DNA of 39,447 nucleotides from an uncultured Bacteroidales bacterium. Lineage in GTDB: Bacteria; Bacteroidota; Bacteroidia; Bacteroidales; WCHB1-69. The stretch covers positions 1-39,447 of the forward strand of contig CAJODA010000013.1 in assembly GCA_905233745.1 (NCBI GenBank), in the 5' to 3' direction. A program made the translations under genes and the position numbers. Of the stretch, positions 19,359 to 29,254 are shown in pieces (positions within the stretch are counted from its first letter, which is position 1; each line of letters starts with the position of its first letter). The notes below the pieces were generated by a model, which was given only the letters and a program-made list of their open reading frames with translations, made no database searches and had not been told where the DNA came from.

Positions 19359-20042
19359 TTATTTCGTGAGCTCGTCAAAAAGTATTTTCATGCCAACTGT
19401 GGCTTTCTCTTTGATAAAGGTGACGTTTCGGGATATGGGTTGCACATCCTTTGGGTCGATGACGTAGATTTGCGCTTGGCTGGGGGCGTAGTAGAGCAGA
19501 CCGGCGGCAGGATACACATTCAGGGAGGTGCCGACAATGATGAGGATGTCGGCTTGTTCTACCACTTTTACTGCTTCGTCCATCATGGGCACAGCCTCTC
19601 CGAACCATACGATGAAGGGGCGCAGGCGCGCGCCGTCGGGGGCTTTCTCGTTGTGGGCGATGGGCCTGTAGCCTATCGCCTGCACGAAGCGCTTGCCGTT
19701 CTCACTGCACGCTTTGGTGGCCTCGCCGTGCAGGTGGATGATCTTGGTGGAACCGCCTCTTTCGTGCAGATCGTCAATGTTTTGCGTAACCACGGTGACA
19801 TCGTAGTAGGGCTCCAGCGCGGCCACCAGCTTGTGGGCGTCGTTGGGGCTGGTCTTGGCCAGTTCAGCGCGGCGCGCGTTGTAGAAGTCCGTCACCAGGT
19901 CGGGGTCGCGGTACCAGCCGTCAATGCTGGCCACGTCCTCCACGTTGTAGTTTTCCCAGAGACCGTCACTGTCCCGGAAAGTCTTGATGCCGCTCTCTGC
20001 GCTGATGCCGGCACCGGATAAAACGACAAGTTTCTTTTTCAT
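19359..20042 (-). CDS. cobB: Sir2-family NAD-dependent deacylase (class III-like, no Zn cysteines)
   Basis: GAGISAESGIKTFRD, FYNARRAEL, TQNIDDLHERGG, HLHGE, VGTSLNVYPAAGL. Confidence 0.93.
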   Translation of the reverse strand: MKKKLVVLSGAGISAESGIKTFRDSDGLWENYNVEDVASIDGWYRDPDLVTDFYNARRAELAKTSPNDAHKLVAALEPYYDVTVVTQNIDDLHERGGSTKIIHLHGEATKACSENGKRFVQAIGYRPIAHNEKAPDGARLRPFIVWFGEAVPMMDEAVKVVEQADILIIVGTSLNVYPAAGLLYYAPSQAQIYVIDPKDVQPISRNVTFIKEKATVGMKILFDELTK

Positions 20043-20147
20043 AATGGTAAAATGGGTGAATGGGGTAAAGTGGGTGAAATAGGTGAAGTAGATAAATATC
20101 TTCTTTTATCTTGAATCGCTAATCTTTCATCGTTTCTCGTTCATCGC

Positions 20148-21254
20148 TCATTCGTCCCCGAAGCAGATCCCGATGCTCTTGGCGGCGTGTACGAGGAAGT
20201 CCTTGTCGGGTTGCACTAGGTGGGGGCTTTTGAGGGCTTCTTCGAGGGGTACGTGGGAGATGTCGGGGTGGCGATAGACTACGAGGTTGCCGTACTTGTG
20301 CTCCTTCACCAGTTCGAAAGCCTTGACGCCGAACTCGGTGGCGAGGATGCGGTCGTAGGCCACCGGGGTGCCGCCGCGCTGCAGGTGACCGAGCACGGTC
20401 ACGCGCACGTCGTGCTCGATGCCGAGGTCGAGGAGCTCGCGCCGGAGCACTTCGCCCACGCCGCCGAGCTTGATGTGGCGGTCGCCGACGGCCTCCGGAG
20501 CGTTGCCGGTGACCTTGCCGTCGGCCTTCTTGGCGCCTTCGGCAATCACGATGTTACAGAACCCCATGCCGTTCTTGTAGCGGGTCTCGATCTTCTTCAC
20601 GATGTTGCGCGCGTCGTAGGGGATTTCGGGAATGATGCACACCTCCGCGCCGCCGGCCAGGGCCGTGTGCAGCGCAATCCAGCCCGCGTCGCGCCCCATC
20701 ACCTCCATGATGAACACGCGGTTGTGGCTCTCCGCTGTGGTCACCAGCTTGTCGAAAGCCTCCGTGGCAATCTGCACGGCGGTCTGGAATCCGAACGTGA
20801 AGTCGGTGCTCGACAGGTCGTTGTCAATAGTCTTGGGTACGCCCACGACATTGATGCCGATGTTCATGAGGTCAAGAGAGATGCCCTGCGAACCATCACC
20901 TCCTATGTTGATGACGGCTTCGAACCCCATATCTTGGAGCCGTTGCTTCATCAACAGGGAGCGATCCTCCATCACCCAGCTCCCATCGGGCTGTTTCACA
21001 GGGAAATGGAACGGGCCGCCGCGGTTGGTGGTCTTGATGATGGTGCCGCCCTTGACGTGCAAGCCGGAGACCATCTCGTCGGTGAGTTCCACCAGCTCCA
21101 CTTTGTCTTTCAGAATGCCGTTGAAGGACTCGATGCAACCGTAGATTTTCCAGTCCTCCTTCTCGATGCTGGCACGTTTCACTATGCCGCGGATAACGGC
21201 ATTGAGGCCCGGGCAGTCGCCTCCGCCAGTGGCTACTAATACTTTATGTGTCAT
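20148..21254 (-). CDS. pfkA: 6-phosphofructokinase (phosphoryl donor uncertain)
   Basis: GGGDCPGLNAVIRG, INIGGDGSQ, VPKTIDNDL, MGRDAGWIA, GHLQRGGTPVAYDRILATEFG. Confidence 0.94.
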   Translation of the reverse strand: MTHKVLVATGGGDCPGLNAVIRGIVKRASIEKEDWKIYGCIESFNGILKDKVELVELTDEMVSGLHVKGGTIIKTTNRGGPFHFPVKQPDGSWVMEDRSLLMKQRLQDMGFEAVINIGGDGSQGISLDLMNIGINVVGVPKTIDNDLSSTDFTFGFQTAVQIATEAFDKLVTTAESHNRVFIMEVMGRDAGWIALHTALAGGAEVCIIPEIPYDARNIVKKIETRYKNGMGFCNIVIAEGAKKADGKVTGNAPEAVGDRHIKLGGVGEVLRRELLDLGIEHDVRVTVLGHLQRGGTPVAYDRILATEFGVKAFELVKEHKYGNLVVYRHPDISHVPLEEALKSPHLVQPDKDFLVHAAKSIGICFGDE

Positions 21255-21286
21255 AACAGAGTTCAGTGTTTTGTGGCTGCAAAGAT

Positions 21287-21320
21287 AAAAAAAAGCCCTG
21301 ACAATGCAGGGCTTTTTTTC
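21287..21320 (-). terminator. Rho-independent terminator downstream of rplY
   Basis: AGCCCTG..CAGGGCT stem flanked by A and T runs. Confidence 0.85.
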
Positions 21321-21338
21321 AAGTTGTGTGTCAGACGC

Positions 21339-21941
21339 TTATTCAGCAGCTTCAGCACCTTCCTCGGCGCCTTCCTCAGCATCATTGGATGCGACCACGT
21401 TGCGGGTCTGGTTGACGGAGACGATGACTTTGTTGGGATTGTCAATGATGGAGATGTTGTCTATGTTGATGTCGCTGATGCGAATAACGTCTTCAATGTC
21501 CAAGTTGGAGATGTCGGCGGTGATGTCTTCCGGAATGTTCTCCAAAAGTCCGCGCACTTTCAGTTTTCTCACTCTCTTCTGGAGGGAGCCGCCCTTCAGA
21601 ACACCAGGAGAGGTACCCTTGATTTTGAAGGGGATTTCAATGGTGATGGGTTTGTTGTCCACCACTTCGAGGAAGTCCACGTGAAGCAGTCTGTCCGTGA
21701 TAGGATGGAACTGGGTCTCTTGGATGACAGCCTTGTAAGTGTTGCCGTCGATGGTGAGTTCCACATATTTCACCTCAGGGGTGTAGATCAGGTTGCGGAA
21801 CTGACTCTCTTCAACGACGAAGGTCTTTTGATTCTGACCGCCGTAAATGACGCACGGGATGAGGCCCTGGTTGCGTTGTGCTTTTGCATCTTTTTTCCCT
21901 ACGTTCTCACGGGGAGAACCGCTAATAGATACTGATTTCAT
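21339..21941 (-). CDS. rplY: 50S ribosomal protein L25 / Ctc
   Basis: RENVGKKDAKAQRNQGLIPCVIYGG; TL5 C-terminal domain; acidic Ala-rich tail EEGAEEGAEAAE. Confidence 0.95.
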   Translation of the reverse strand: MKSVSISGSPRENVGKKDAKAQRNQGLIPCVIYGGQNQKTFVVEESQFRNLIYTPEVKYVELTIDGNTYKAVIQETQFHPITDRLLHVDFLEVVDNKPITIEIPFKIKGTSPGVLKGGSLQKRVRKLKVRGLLENIPEDITADISNLDIEDVIRISDINIDNISIIDNPNKVIVSVNQTRNVVASNDAEEGAEEGAEAAE

Positions 21942-22188
21942 ACTTTTTTAATTTAATTGATAAATAGATAAATGTTGCTTTTATTTTGCGGCGGCAAAAG
22001 TACAAAATATTCTCAAATACTCCCACCACCATGGGGCCGTTTCTGGAAAAAATCGTTTCAGGTCTCGGAATATCCTCATAATGAGGTGCAAAAATAAATC
22101 TTGAAAAGAACAAACTTATTGAAAAAAACACTATTTTTGCACGCTTTTTTTGAAAATAATATTTGTATAACTAAAATAATAATTTGAC

Positions 22189-24354
22189 ATGGCAGCAATT
22201 AGCTCAATTCGTAAACACGGTGTGGCTCTGATGCTCATCATCGGCTTCGCATTACTCGCGTTTATTTTAGGCGACCTTTCGCAGGTTACGCGTACTTTCT
22301 CCAACAAAAACGTCATGACCAAGATTGACGGGAAGAACTTGGACAGAGTGTACAGTGAACAATATGAACAAAACACCGCGCTCATGCGCCTTCTCCAGAA
22401 TAAGTCCTCTTTTGACGAGAACGAGACCTATCAAATCCATGAGATGACCTGGAGACAGATGCTTCAGGATGCTGTAATGGACAAACAACTCAAGGCCCTC
22501 GGTCTGCAGTACACCGACGAGATGGTTGAGGATTTCAAAGCAGACATGATTGCCAGTTTGACAACCAACCAGCCCAACCAGTTCCTCGGCCAGTTCGCCA
22601 ACGCTTTGGCCCAACTGTATGGTCCGGAGAACACCATGGCCATTCTCTCCAACATCGAAGATTATGCCAACAACGATCAGGTGAGAGACATCTACAACGC
22701 CTACCAGGCCATCGTCCGTTTCGCCCTCTCCGCAGAGAAATCTTCCCATTACTCTGCTCTGGCTCAGAATACAATCTATTTCTCTGACGCTATGGCAAAA
22801 CAAATCTCCAAGGACAACCGTCAGGCTATGGTGTCCATGATGCCGGTTAATCCTCAAGCCGCTGCGTTCAATGCCATCACCCCTGCCGTGAGCGACAAGG
22901 AGATGAAGGATTTCTACAAAATTCACAAAGCCGACCTCTTCAAAGTTCATGAGAAGAGTCGTGATATCGATGTGGCTGTGTTCCCCATCAACCCGACCGC
23001 CGCTGACCTTAAGGCTATTGAAGACAGTGTGAATGCTGATTTCCAGAAATTTATGACATTCACCTCTCTCGCTGACTATAGTGCTGAGAAAGGCAATGGC
23101 TCCGTGGACAGCACCTACTACAAATCCGATGATATCAATATCGAGGCTTTGGACAGCCTTATTTTCAAATCTGCCGTGGGCAGTTACATCGCTCCTTTTA
23201 ACTATGAGAACCAAAGATGGTACTTTGGTAAGGTTTTCGGCGGTGCTTCACGTCCCGACTCAATCAACGTGGCTACCATCGAACTGCCCTTCAGGACCAG
23301 TGAAAATACTTCTGCCAAATATTCCAAATCTGAAGCTAAAAAACTCGCCGACAGTTTGAAGAATGTCATTGCAAGCAACCAGGCTTCCATCTTTGAACTT
23401 CAACCCAACTATCTGAATGGCCGTGAGCAGAGTGATACCACTTTCTGGTTGCCTGAGAGAGGTACCATTTCTGAAATCTATAACGGTTTGCTGGCTACTC
23501 CTCTGGGTGGTGTATATGTGTACAAAGCCGTCGGCGGCTATATCGTTTTCCAGGTTATCGGCCGTACCGCCCCGATTGAAAAGAGACAGTTCGTACTTTA
23601 TGACTATGACATTACCGCTTCTGAAGCTACCGTCAACAGCATCAAGTCCCAGGCTAACCAGTTCGCCGCTTCTGTCAGCAGTGCCGAAGAACTGACATCC
23701 GCCGCCGCTAAGAAAGGTATCCAGACCGTGCGTGGCCTCAATGTTCTCTCCATGGCATCCAATATCAGCCAACTCCCCAATTGCCGTGACATCGTCAGCT
23801 GGGCCTTCTCCGATGACGTTAAGAAAGACGACATCTCCGATGTGATCAATGTGGACAGAATGTTCTTCGCAGTGGCTGCCGTCCGTACCGTTCGCAACGA
23901 AGGCGTGCAGAAGTTCAAGGATGTGAAGAGCGAAATCGAGACGATGCTCATGGCTGAGAAGAAAGTGGATATGGTGGCTGACTATGTGAAGAACGCCATG
24001 TCAACGTCCGATATGAGCGCGCTTGCCCAGCAATATGGTACTCAGGTGATGGACAGTGTGGTGCTCTCCTTCACGGGTGACGCTTATCAGAACAGAGGTG
24101 TTGAAGGTCGCGCTATCGCTGGCATCTTCAATGCTACCAAGGGTAAACCCGTCACGTTGGCTGGCAAGAACATGGTATATGTGGTGAACGTTATGGATTT
24201 CCATCAGGTTGAAGCTTCCAAAGATATGATGCCTGAGAAATTCGCCCTCCGCAACATGCTTATGGGCCGTGAACGCAACGAGTCAACCGTTATCGAGTAT
24301 TTGGTGAATAACACCAAAGTCGTTGATAACCGCTACAAATTCTATCAGAAATAA
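22189..24354 (+). CDS. PpiD/SurA-like peptidylprolyl isomerase
   Basis: N-terminal TM anchor SSIRKHGVALMLIIGFALLAFILGD, SurA_N-type region, parvulin-like central region; 721 aa. Confidence 0.88.
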   Translation: MAAISSIRKHGVALMLIIGFALLAFILGDLSQVTRTFSNKNVMTKIDGKNLDRVYSEQYEQNTALMRLLQNKSSFDENETYQIHEMTWRQMLQDAVMDKQLKALGLQYTDEMVEDFKADMIASLTTNQPNQFLGQFANALAQLYGPENTMAILSNIEDYANNDQVRDIYNAYQAIVRFALSAEKSSHYSALAQNTIYFSDAMAKQISKDNRQAMVSMMPVNPQAAAFNAITPAVSDKEMKDFYKIHKADLFKVHEKSRDIDVAVFPINPTAADLKAIEDSVNADFQKFMTFTSLADYSAEKGNGSVDSTYYKSDDINIEALDSLIFKSAVGSYIAPFNYENQRWYFGKVFGGASRPDSINVATIELPFRTSENTSAKYSKSEAKKLADSLKNVIASNQASIFELQPNYLNGREQSDTTFWLPERGTISEIYNGLLATPLGGVYVYKAVGGYIVFQVIGRTAPIEKRQFVLYDYDITASEATVNSIKSQANQFAASVSSAEELTSAAAKKGIQTVRGLNVLSMASNISQLPNCRDIVSWAFSDDVKKDDISDVINVDRMFFAVAAVRTVRNEGVQKFKDVKSEIETMLMAEKKVDMVADYVKNAMSTSDMSALAQQYGTQVMDSVVLSFTGDAYQNRGVEGRAIAGIFNATKGKPVTLAGKNMVYVVNVMDFHQVEASKDMMPEKFALRNMLMGRERNESTVIEYLVNNTKVVDNRYKFYQK

Positions 24355-24374
24355 GATTCATTGAATCCCCCTAT

Positions 24375-24418
24375 AACAGCATAGATTTAATGATTCAAAT
24401 CTATGCTGTTTTTTTTTA
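24375..24418 (+). terminator. Strong rho-independent terminator after the PPIase gene
   Basis: AACAGCATAGATTT / AAATCTATGCTGTT perfect 14-bp stem followed by a T run. Confidence 0.9.
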
Positions 24419-24520
24419 CTATATATATATAATGTGAAACAAACTGGAATCCTATTTTTCTGGTTCTTCTTCTTGAATCTTTCCATATTGACATTGCCTC
24501 GGGCGTTTTAGTATTTTTTT

Positions 24521-24528
24521 TATCTTTG
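24521..24528 (+). promoter_or_regulatory. -7 promoter element for the 24547 gene
   Basis: TATCTTTG. Confidence 0.6.
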
Positions 24529-24546
24529 CAGGCTAATTGAAAAAAC

Positions 24547-25263
24547 ATGATTAAAAGAGTAATTGCATTGTCTCTCATCTGCTGTCTGTGTATGCAAACC
24601 ATTATGGCACAGACGGAGACAACTCCCTATACGGGCAAAGAGAAAACGGAGAAAGAGAGCAAACCGGTGGTTTTCCGCGACCGCCTGGTTATGGATATTT
24701 ATCACACATTCTGGATGGGCATGCCCACTGAAGTTTCGCATATGAAGTTTGATCCCGGTTTTACGGTTTCAGGCATCTGGGACTTCAAGATAAAAGAAAA
24801 GCCGATTGCAATCGGTTTGGGTGTTGGTATATCCTATTACACCCAATACAGCAATGCTTTGCTCCAGTATGAGGAGAGCTCAGACCTGATGCGATATTTT
24901 GTCTTGTCTGAGAATGTGAGTTACAAGCTGTTGAAGATGAATTATCTTAACGTGAATATTCCGGTTGAGTTCCGTTATCGTCACTCCAGTGGGTTCAAAT
25001 TTTCCATCGGTGCGCGTGCGGGGCTTATTTGTGAGGTCTCCCAAAAATACAAGGGACAGGATCCGCATAATCCGAGTGACACGGCCATGTACAAAAATCT
25101 TCACGTCATGAATAAGATGAAGTACAACATAGATGTTTACGCCCGTATCGGATGGAAATTCATTAACGCATATTACAGTTTCCAGCCCACGCCCCTGTTC
25201 ACTGTGGGCAAAGGCCCCAAAATTTGCCCCATGTCCGTCGGCATCTCCTTGAGCATATTCTAA
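24547..25263 (+). CDS. Outer-membrane beta-barrel protein
   Basis: Signal peptide; AIGLGVGISYYTQY, NIPVEFRYRHSSGFKFSIGARAGL barrel-like strands. Confidence 0.8.
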   Translation: MIKRVIALSLICCLCMQTIMAQTETTPYTGKEKTEKESKPVVFRDRLVMDIYHTFWMGMPTEVSHMKFDPGFTVSGIWDFKIKEKPIAIGLGVGISYYTQYSNALLQYEESSDLMRYFVLSENVSYKLLKMNYLNVNIPVEFRYRHSSGFKFSIGARAGLICEVSQKYKGQDPHNPSDTAMYKNLHVMNKMKYNIDVYARIGWKFINAYYSFQPTPLFTVGKGPKICPMSVGISLSIF

Positions 25264-25285
25264 TCTTTTAATCAAATATTTCTCT

Positions 25286-26650
25286 ATGGCAACTTTCTAC
25301 CTTATGATTATCCTGTTCGTGGTGGGGTATGCATGCATTGCGCTGGAACATCCGATCAAGATTAACAAAACAGCTACAGCCCTGATGCTGGGCGTTTTGA
25401 TATGGCTCTGCTATATCCTTACCGGCCCCTCGATTTTCGATATCACAGGTTTCAGGGCAGGCTATGAGCATTACTTGGCTATACACCCTGGTGCCACTTT
25501 TGTGGATTTTATCACCAAAAACGAGCTCATTGACCATCTGGGTGACATTTCAGAGATCCTGTTCTACCTGATGGGCGCCATGACCGTGGTGGAACTGATC
25601 GACTCCCACGGTGGCTTTAACATTATAACAGACCGCATCACCACTCGCAATAAGGTGAAACTGCTGTGGATTTTGTCTTTCGTCACCTTCTTCCTGTCAG
25701 CTGTGCTGGACAACCTGACCACCGCTATCGTGATGGTGGCCCTGTTGCGCAAGCTTTTGGCTGACAAGAAAGACCGCTGGTTCTTTGGCGGTATGGTGAT
25801 TCTGGCGGCCAATGCCGGTGGCGCATGGTCCCCGATCGGCGACGTGACTACAATCATGCTCTGGATTGCCGGCAAGATTTCCTCGGGCACCGTCATCGTC
25901 CAATGTATCGTCCCCAGTCTCATCTCCATGATTATCCCGCTTATCGTGGTCTCCTTTATGGAGAAGGGCGAACTCCCGGAAATGCCGAAGAACGCAGATG
26001 ATCTGGTACAGGCTAGAATCCCGATTTGGCGCCGTAACCTCATCTTTATCCTGGGTATTTGCGCCCTCATCTTCGTTCCTATCTTCAAGACACTTACTCA
26101 TTTGAAACCCTATATGGGTATCATGCTCGGTCTTTCCGTACTTTGGATTACAACGGAGATTCTCAATAGAAAAAGTGAGAACATCAACGACAAGCTGGCC
26201 ATCACCAACGTGCTTACCAGAATCGACCTGCCCAGTATCCTGTTCTTCCTCGGTATCTTGCTCGCGGTGGCAGGGTTGCAGAGTGCGGGACACCTCTCCA
26301 TGCTGGCCGGCGGGATGGATCATGTTTTCAACGGCAACTATTACATCATAGATGTAGTGATCGGTATGTTGTCCTCCATTGTGGATAATGTGCCATTGGT
26401 GGCTGGTGCCATGGGTATGTACGCCTTCCCGATTGATGATCCGTTCTGGATTTTCCTGACTTACTGTGCCGGTACCGGCGGTAGTCTGCTCATTATCGGT
26501 TCCGCTGCCGGCGTGGCTGTGATGGGTATGGAGAAGATAGACTTTATCTGGTATCTCAAGCATATCACCCCGTATGCTTTGTTGGGTTATCTGGCTGGCG
26601 CCGGTGTGTATGTGCTGATGGAGTTGTTTGTCTTTATTCCCGCCGTATAA
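25286..26650 (+). CDS. nhaD: NhaD-type Na+/H+ antiporter
   Basis: IALEHPIKINKTATAL, LFYLMGAMTVVELIDSHGGFNIIT, SAVLDNLTTAIVMVALLRKLL, ANAGGAWSPIGDVTTIMLW, SSIVDNVPLVAGAMGMY. Confidence 0.95.
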   Translation: MATFYLMIILFVVGYACIALEHPIKINKTATALMLGVLIWLCYILTGPSIFDITGFRAGYEHYLAIHPGATFVDFITKNELIDHLGDISEILFYLMGAMTVVELIDSHGGFNIITDRITTRNKVKLLWILSFVTFFLSAVLDNLTTAIVMVALLRKLLADKKDRWFFGGMVILAANAGGAWSPIGDVTTIMLWIAGKISSGTVIVQCIVPSLISMIIPLIVVSFMEKGELPEMPKNADDLVQARIPIWRRNLIFILGICALIFVPIFKTLTHLKPYMGIMLGLSVLWITTEILNRKSENINDKLAITNVLTRIDLPSILFFLGILLAVAGLQSAGHLSMLAGGMDHVFNGNYYIIDVVIGMLSSIVDNVPLVAGAMGMYAFPIDDPFWIFLTYCAGTGGSLLIIGSAAGVAVMGMEKIDFIWYLKHITPYALLGYLAGAGVYVLMELFVFIPAV

Positions 26651-26655
26651 AACTT

Positions 26656-27522
26656 ATGGATATGAAAACGCGAATCGCCATCTTAGGATATGGCAACATA
26701 GGAAAGGCAGTCGAGCAGGCTGCGCTGGCTTCCGAGGATATGGAGTTGGCCGGCATCTTCCATCATAACGATAACCCTGACACCATCGATGCGGATGTGG
26801 TGGCGCTTTGCACCCCCACGCGCGAGGTGCCCGCCTTTGCCGAACAGTTGCTCCAGCGCGGTATTGCCACTGTGGACAGTTTTGACATACATGGTCAGAT
26901 TTATGACTTGAGGAAACAGCTTGCCCCCATTGCGCGCGAGAACCGGACGGTATGCGTGATAGCTGCCGGCTGGGACCCGGGTTCCGACTCCGTGGTGCGT
27001 GCCTTGCTGCAGGCCATCGCCCCCAAAGGCATTACTTATACCAACTTCGGTCCGGGACGCAGCATGGGCCACACCGTGGCCGCCAAGGCCATCACCGGTG
27101 TGAAAGACGCCCTCTCCATGACTATCCCCTTGGGCACCGGCATTCATCGCCGCATGGTCTACGTGGAGCTGGAGGCAGGCGCTGACTTTGCCACTGTTGA
27201 AAAACTGCTGCTGAAGGACGACTACTTTGCCCATGATGAAACCCACGTGATACAGGTGTCCTCAATCGACGAGTTGAACAATGTGGCGCATGGCGTAAAC
27301 CTGGTGCGCTCCGGCGTGAGCGGTGAAACACACAACCAGCGCTTTGAGTTCAATATGGCCATCAATAACCCTGCCCTTACGGGACAGGTGCTCGTGGCGT
27401 GCGCCCGTGCTGCCATGCGCATGCGTGCAGAGGAGCACTACGGCACTTTTACGATGATTGAGATTCCGCCCATCTACCTGTTGCCAGGTAGCGAGGAACA
27501 ACTCATACGCAGCCTTGTGTGA
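26656..27522 (+). CDS. ddh: meso-Diaminopimelate D-dehydrogenase
   Basis: RIAILGYGNIGKAVEQA, VIAAGWDPGSDSVVRALLQAIAPKGITYTNFGPGRSMGHTVAAKAITGVKDALSMTIPLGTGIHRRMVYVE. Confidence 0.95.
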   Translation: MDMKTRIAILGYGNIGKAVEQAALASEDMELAGIFHHNDNPDTIDADVVALCTPTREVPAFAEQLLQRGIATVDSFDIHGQIYDLRKQLAPIARENRTVCVIAAGWDPGSDSVVRALLQAIAPKGITYTNFGPGRSMGHTVAAKAITGVKDALSMTIPLGTGIHRRMVYVELEAGADFATVEKLLLKDDYFAHDETHVIQVSSIDELNNVAHGVNLVRSGVSGETHNQRFEFNMAINNPALTGQVLVACARAAMRMRAEEHYGTFTMIEIPPIYLLPGSEEQLIRSLV

Positions 27523-27569
27523 TTTTTCAAAATACAAACTACGTCGTTAAAACGGCGTGGCTTTTGGAT

Positions 27570-27607
27570 ATCAGCCGGAAATGGAGGTGAACTCCTTTCC
27601 GGCTGAT
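27570..27607. terminator. Bidirectional terminator hairpin between ddh and the 27609 gene
   Basis: ATCAGCCGGAAA..GGAG..CTCC..TTTCCGGCTGAT. Confidence 0.75.
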
Positions 27608-27608
27608 T

Positions 27609-29141
27609 CTATTTTAAGCTGAATTTGTTGATGTTCAATCCGTTCTTGTTGATTCCGGAAACATAGATGTTCTCATTGTCGGAAAACTCGATAGCACGCA
27701 TCACTTGGTCTCCGTTGGGTAGCACCTGCTGGGTGACTTCCTGGTCCGGTGCAAGCCTCATAAGCACACATTTGGCTTCAGTGTTCATTTTCAGACCACC
27801 CATGTTGCACACCGCTCCGCTTCCGGGATAGGGTACGTTTTTGGGGTTGTCATTAAAAAGGAAGTACATGTCGTTGCCATTTGCGATGGCAGAGTAGGAT
27901 ATGTTGTTGAGAAGCCAGTCATCGGGGATGAAGGCGCCGCCGCCGATTTGCTGCTTGTCAATCATGGAGAAGTCTGTGGTCCCGTCAGTGCGAAGGGTGG
28001 CCGCCAGAATGTTCTTGGTCAGAAGCTGATACGTGGTGCTGTTGGTGTTCATGTCGCGGATGGCTTTCACAAACTGGTGTTCGCCGCAAAGCACAATGGA
28101 TCCGTTCTCCAACTCAAACAGCTTGAGGGCGTCGATGGAATACTGTTGGTTGCCGAGCACCCATGCCAGGCGCGCAGGCGCTTTCTTTTGCGCGTAGTTG
28201 CTGCTGAAATCGAAACTGTTGCCGGAAGAGAAATTCTCTTGTTTGGTGTCGAAGGTGTAGAAGAAGTAGCCGTTCGACTGGGTCATGATGTCCTCGTAGG
28301 TGTCGGTGAAAAAGCCACCAATAGCCAGATTGCCGTCCGAAAGCACTTTGGCGATGAAGTTCTGGGGTTTGCCGAAGGCAAGGTCGGCGGAATAGGTCTG
28401 CGATCCGTCGCCATTGGTCTTGATAATCAGGAACTGCACATCAGACACTTTCTTGCCCCTCACATTGCAGGTGTAAGCCGGAATGTAGAGGTCTCCATTG
28501 TTGTCCACGGTGATGTCACCCAGTGAAAAGGCCTCGCCGCTGAATTTCGGGGTCACGGCTCCGCTCCATACAAATTCGCCTTGGCTGTTCACCACCACGG
28601 CGAACAGGTTTTCAAGCTGGCTGTTTTTGCCTGTAACGGTGACCAGGGAGGCCAGCATCTTGCCGTCGGGCGAGGTGGCGGTCTTGAATTCCGGCCAGAA
28701 GCGCGGGTTTGCAGTGGTGCTCACGGAGTTGATGTCCGTAACGGAAACTTCACTCTCGCTCTTGTCGAGCGTTCCGATGGAAAAATTCACCACATCCCCT
28801 TTCTTGTTCAGACTTTGGTAGAGGGCGACAATCTGGTCGTCGGTGTTCAGCGCCCCCAGGAAGGTATGCATTCCCGAAACGGTGACTGCCATGTCTTTGA
28901 CAGTAAGATTGTCTTTTTCTATGGTGTAGATGTGGTCGGTGTAGCTTTTGGGCTTGCCTATCGAATTCGGGCGGGCGTTGGCGAAGTAGTAGTAGTTGTC
29001 GTTATCTTGCGCGATAGGAATCCCGTTGATAGAGTTGCGCATCAGCCACGTGTTTTGCGGTGATTTCAGCAGGAATTTCTGTTGTGCGAACGCAGACAGG
29101 GTGATGAAAATTCCGATGCAAAGAAGAAATGTCTTTTTCAT
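27609..29141 (-). CDS. Hypothetical secreted protein, probably beta-propeller-like
   Basis: Signal peptide MKKTFLLCIGIFITLSAFAQ; repeated beta-rich segments. Confidence 0.75.
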   Translation of the reverse strand: MKKTFLLCIGIFITLSAFAQQKFLLKSPQNTWLMRNSINGIPIAQDNDNYYYFANARPNSIGKPKSYTDHIYTIEKDNLTVKDMAVTVSGMHTFLGALNTDDQIVALYQSLNKKGDVVNFSIGTLDKSESEVSVTDINSVSTTANPRFWPEFKTATSPDGKMLASLVTVTGKNSQLENLFAVVVNSQGEFVWSGAVTPKFSGEAFSLGDITVDNNGDLYIPAYTCNVRGKKVSDVQFLIIKTNGDGSQTYSADLAFGKPQNFIAKVLSDGNLAIGGFFTDTYEDIMTQSNGYFFYTFDTKQENFSSGNSFDFSSNYAQKKAPARLAWVLGNQQYSIDALKLFELENGSIVLCGEHQFVKAIRDMNTNSTTYQLLTKNILAATLRTDGTTDFSMIDKQQIGGGAFIPDDWLLNNISYSAIANGNDMYFLFNDNPKNVPYPGSGAVCNMGGLKMNTEAKCVLMRLAPDQEVTQQVLPNGDQVMRAIEFSDNENIYVSGINKNGLNINKFSLK

Positions 29142-29198
29142 GATGTTTTGCTTTTAAGTGAATAATGAGCGCAAAGATAGTGTTTTTTTTGAATGGTG

Positions 29199-29228
29199 AA
29201 AAAAAAAACGGGGCGCAGCCCCGTTTTT
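29199..29228 (-). terminator. Terminator downstream of rocD
   Basis: AACGGGGC-GCA-GCCCCGTTTTT. Confidence 0.85.
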
Positions 29229-29254
29229 CTTCTTTGTTATGTAGAATAAGAATG

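Noticed and set aside
20220-21239. 339-aa plus-strand ORF
   Set aside because: Antisense shadow of pfkA.
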